A stretch of 7,598 bases of DNA from an uncultured Bacteroidota bacterium. Lineage in GTDB: Bacteria; Bacteroidota; Bacteroidia; Chitinophagales; Saprospiraceae. The notes below the pieces were generated by a model. That model was not told the DNA's origin. It made no database searches and saw only the letters and a program-made list of their open reading frames with translations. The stretch lies in NCBI GenBank assembly GCA_937952445.1, contig CALGAA010000071.1, positions 1 to 7,598 of the forward strand, in the 5' to 3' direction. Position 1 is the stretch's first letter. Each line of letters begins with the position of its first letter. A program made the translations under genes and the position numbers. This document shows, one piece after another, positions 7,002 through 7,598 of the stretch.

Positions 7002-7555
7002 ATAGCCTGTTTTTATTATTCCAGCGAATACTTGACATGTCACGATTCCTTCAGGGTGGTATGCCTTCCCCCAAAACGATGTAATCCGGCCTCCTGATTA
7101 AAAACTTCATACCGGAACCGGATATTGCACGTACAGGATGTAAAGGGTTTGACGAAAAAATTTTTATACGAAGCCTGTTTCCCGTCCATATAGTGATCAC
7201 TAAAAATTACTTTACCTCACAAGGACCTTTTTTCCGATTCATCACAGAGTCCTTGAAGAAGCCTATTAGGCCGGTGTTAATGGAGCAATTGTAACGCCGT
7301 GGAATCTATTCCATAAGGCTCGATCCAGCAAGTGGGTGTAGTTTGTCTAACATTCTTTGGGTCACGTGTTGTCACGGGAAGCAAATGGACTGGAGAAAAA
7401 TTTGTGCTTTCCTCTATCGGCTTTCACGCAAGCCTGTCTAAAACACCTAAAAAGGAGGAACCCTTTTTTCTAACCACGGTTTGTCCCCAACAGGATAATT
7501 TTACTCCTTTTTTTCACCGATAGAAAAAATTTCAAACTGATTTCAGCAATAAGAG
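7002..7555. other. intergenic region, no supported gene
   Basis: The only open frame of note (7332-7523, 63 codons, plus) shows no motif, and I judge it to be chance. Small structures present are CAAGGAC/GTCCTTG (7220-7226/7249-7255, 22-base loop), TCTATCGG/CCGATAGA (7413-7420/7519-7526), a tandem ACCGGA pair (7111-7122), and GTCACG twice near 7361-7376. The first of these contains CACGTG. I found no clear TTG-TANNTTTG promoter for either flanking gene and no recognisable RNA gene. Confidence 0.5.
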
Positions 7556-7598
7556 ATGCACATTATCAAAACCACCAATTCGATGTCCGGAGGAGTGA
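7556..7598 (+). CDS. start of a gene cut by the window edge
   Basis: From ATG 7556 the frame stays open to the last base and reads MHIIKTTNSMSGGV. A second in-frame ATG is at 7583. A short hydrophobic strand followed by NSMSGG resembles the beginning of GT-B glycosyltransferases of the GT4 type (compare the common pattern MKILHVxxSLxxGG). Fourteen residues are too few to assign, and the frame could be chance. GGAGG at 7590-7594 might instead be a ribosome binding site for a start just outside the window. Confidence 0.3.
   Translation, partial: MHIIKTTNSMSGGV

Noticed and set aside
7001..7043. Upstream GTG start for the lipoprotein gene
   Set aside because: It would add 14 residues ahead of an already long n-region; the ATG at 7001 gives the more plausible lipoprotein signal.
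7332..7523. 63-codon plus-strand ORF in the right intergenic region
   Set aside because: It has no recognisable motif, start context or promoter, and low-complexity T/A runs near its end; it looks like a chance frame.

Overview
The window looks like a chromosomal stretch from a member of the Bacteroidota. I infer this from three things: a TANNTTTG-type -7 promoter element with an upstream TTG in front of the large gene, the absence of strong Shine-Dalgarno sequences before the genes, and the protein families present. These are a two-SWIM SNF2 ATPase, an SGLT-like sodium/solute symporter, and a lipobox-bearing beta-rich envelope protein of a kind common in that phylum. A lineage such as the Saprospiria would fit, but this cannot be settled from the sequence alone.

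Layout: (1) Positions 1-561 contain no convincing gene but hold a diverged direct repeat of about 50 bp (312-364 and 515-565), an inverted copy of its core (278-289), and an 11-bp hairpin (258-268/304-314) interlaced with it. (2) A doubtful 60-residue ORF (562-744) runs from the end of the second repeat into the tail of the next gene. (3) On the minus strand, 728-4405 encodes a complete SNF2-family ATPase of 1225 residues with two SWIM zinc-binding motifs. It has a good promoter candidate at 4429-4457. (4) Divergent from it, 4587-6226 encodes a sodium/solute symporter that is split into two frames around 5082-5116. The damage is best explained by about 20 extra bases, so the gene is probably a pseudogene or carries an assembly error. 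(5) Converging on it with only 4 bp between stop codons, 6231-7001 (minus) encodes a predicted lipoprotein with a beta-barrel-like body. (6) Positions 7002-7555 show no supported gene, and a reading frame opening at 7556 runs off the right edge.

The genes do not form one pathway. The SNF2 protein acts on nucleic acid in the cytoplasm, the symporter would sit in the inner membrane and the lipoprotein in the outer membrane. Each appears to be its own transcription unit. I do not see a defence island, CRISPR array, complete insertion sequence, tRNA or rRNA. The items most worth checking are the precise lesion in the symporter gene, the repeat family in the left 560 bp, and the double SWIM arrangement with its long uncharacterised middle region.
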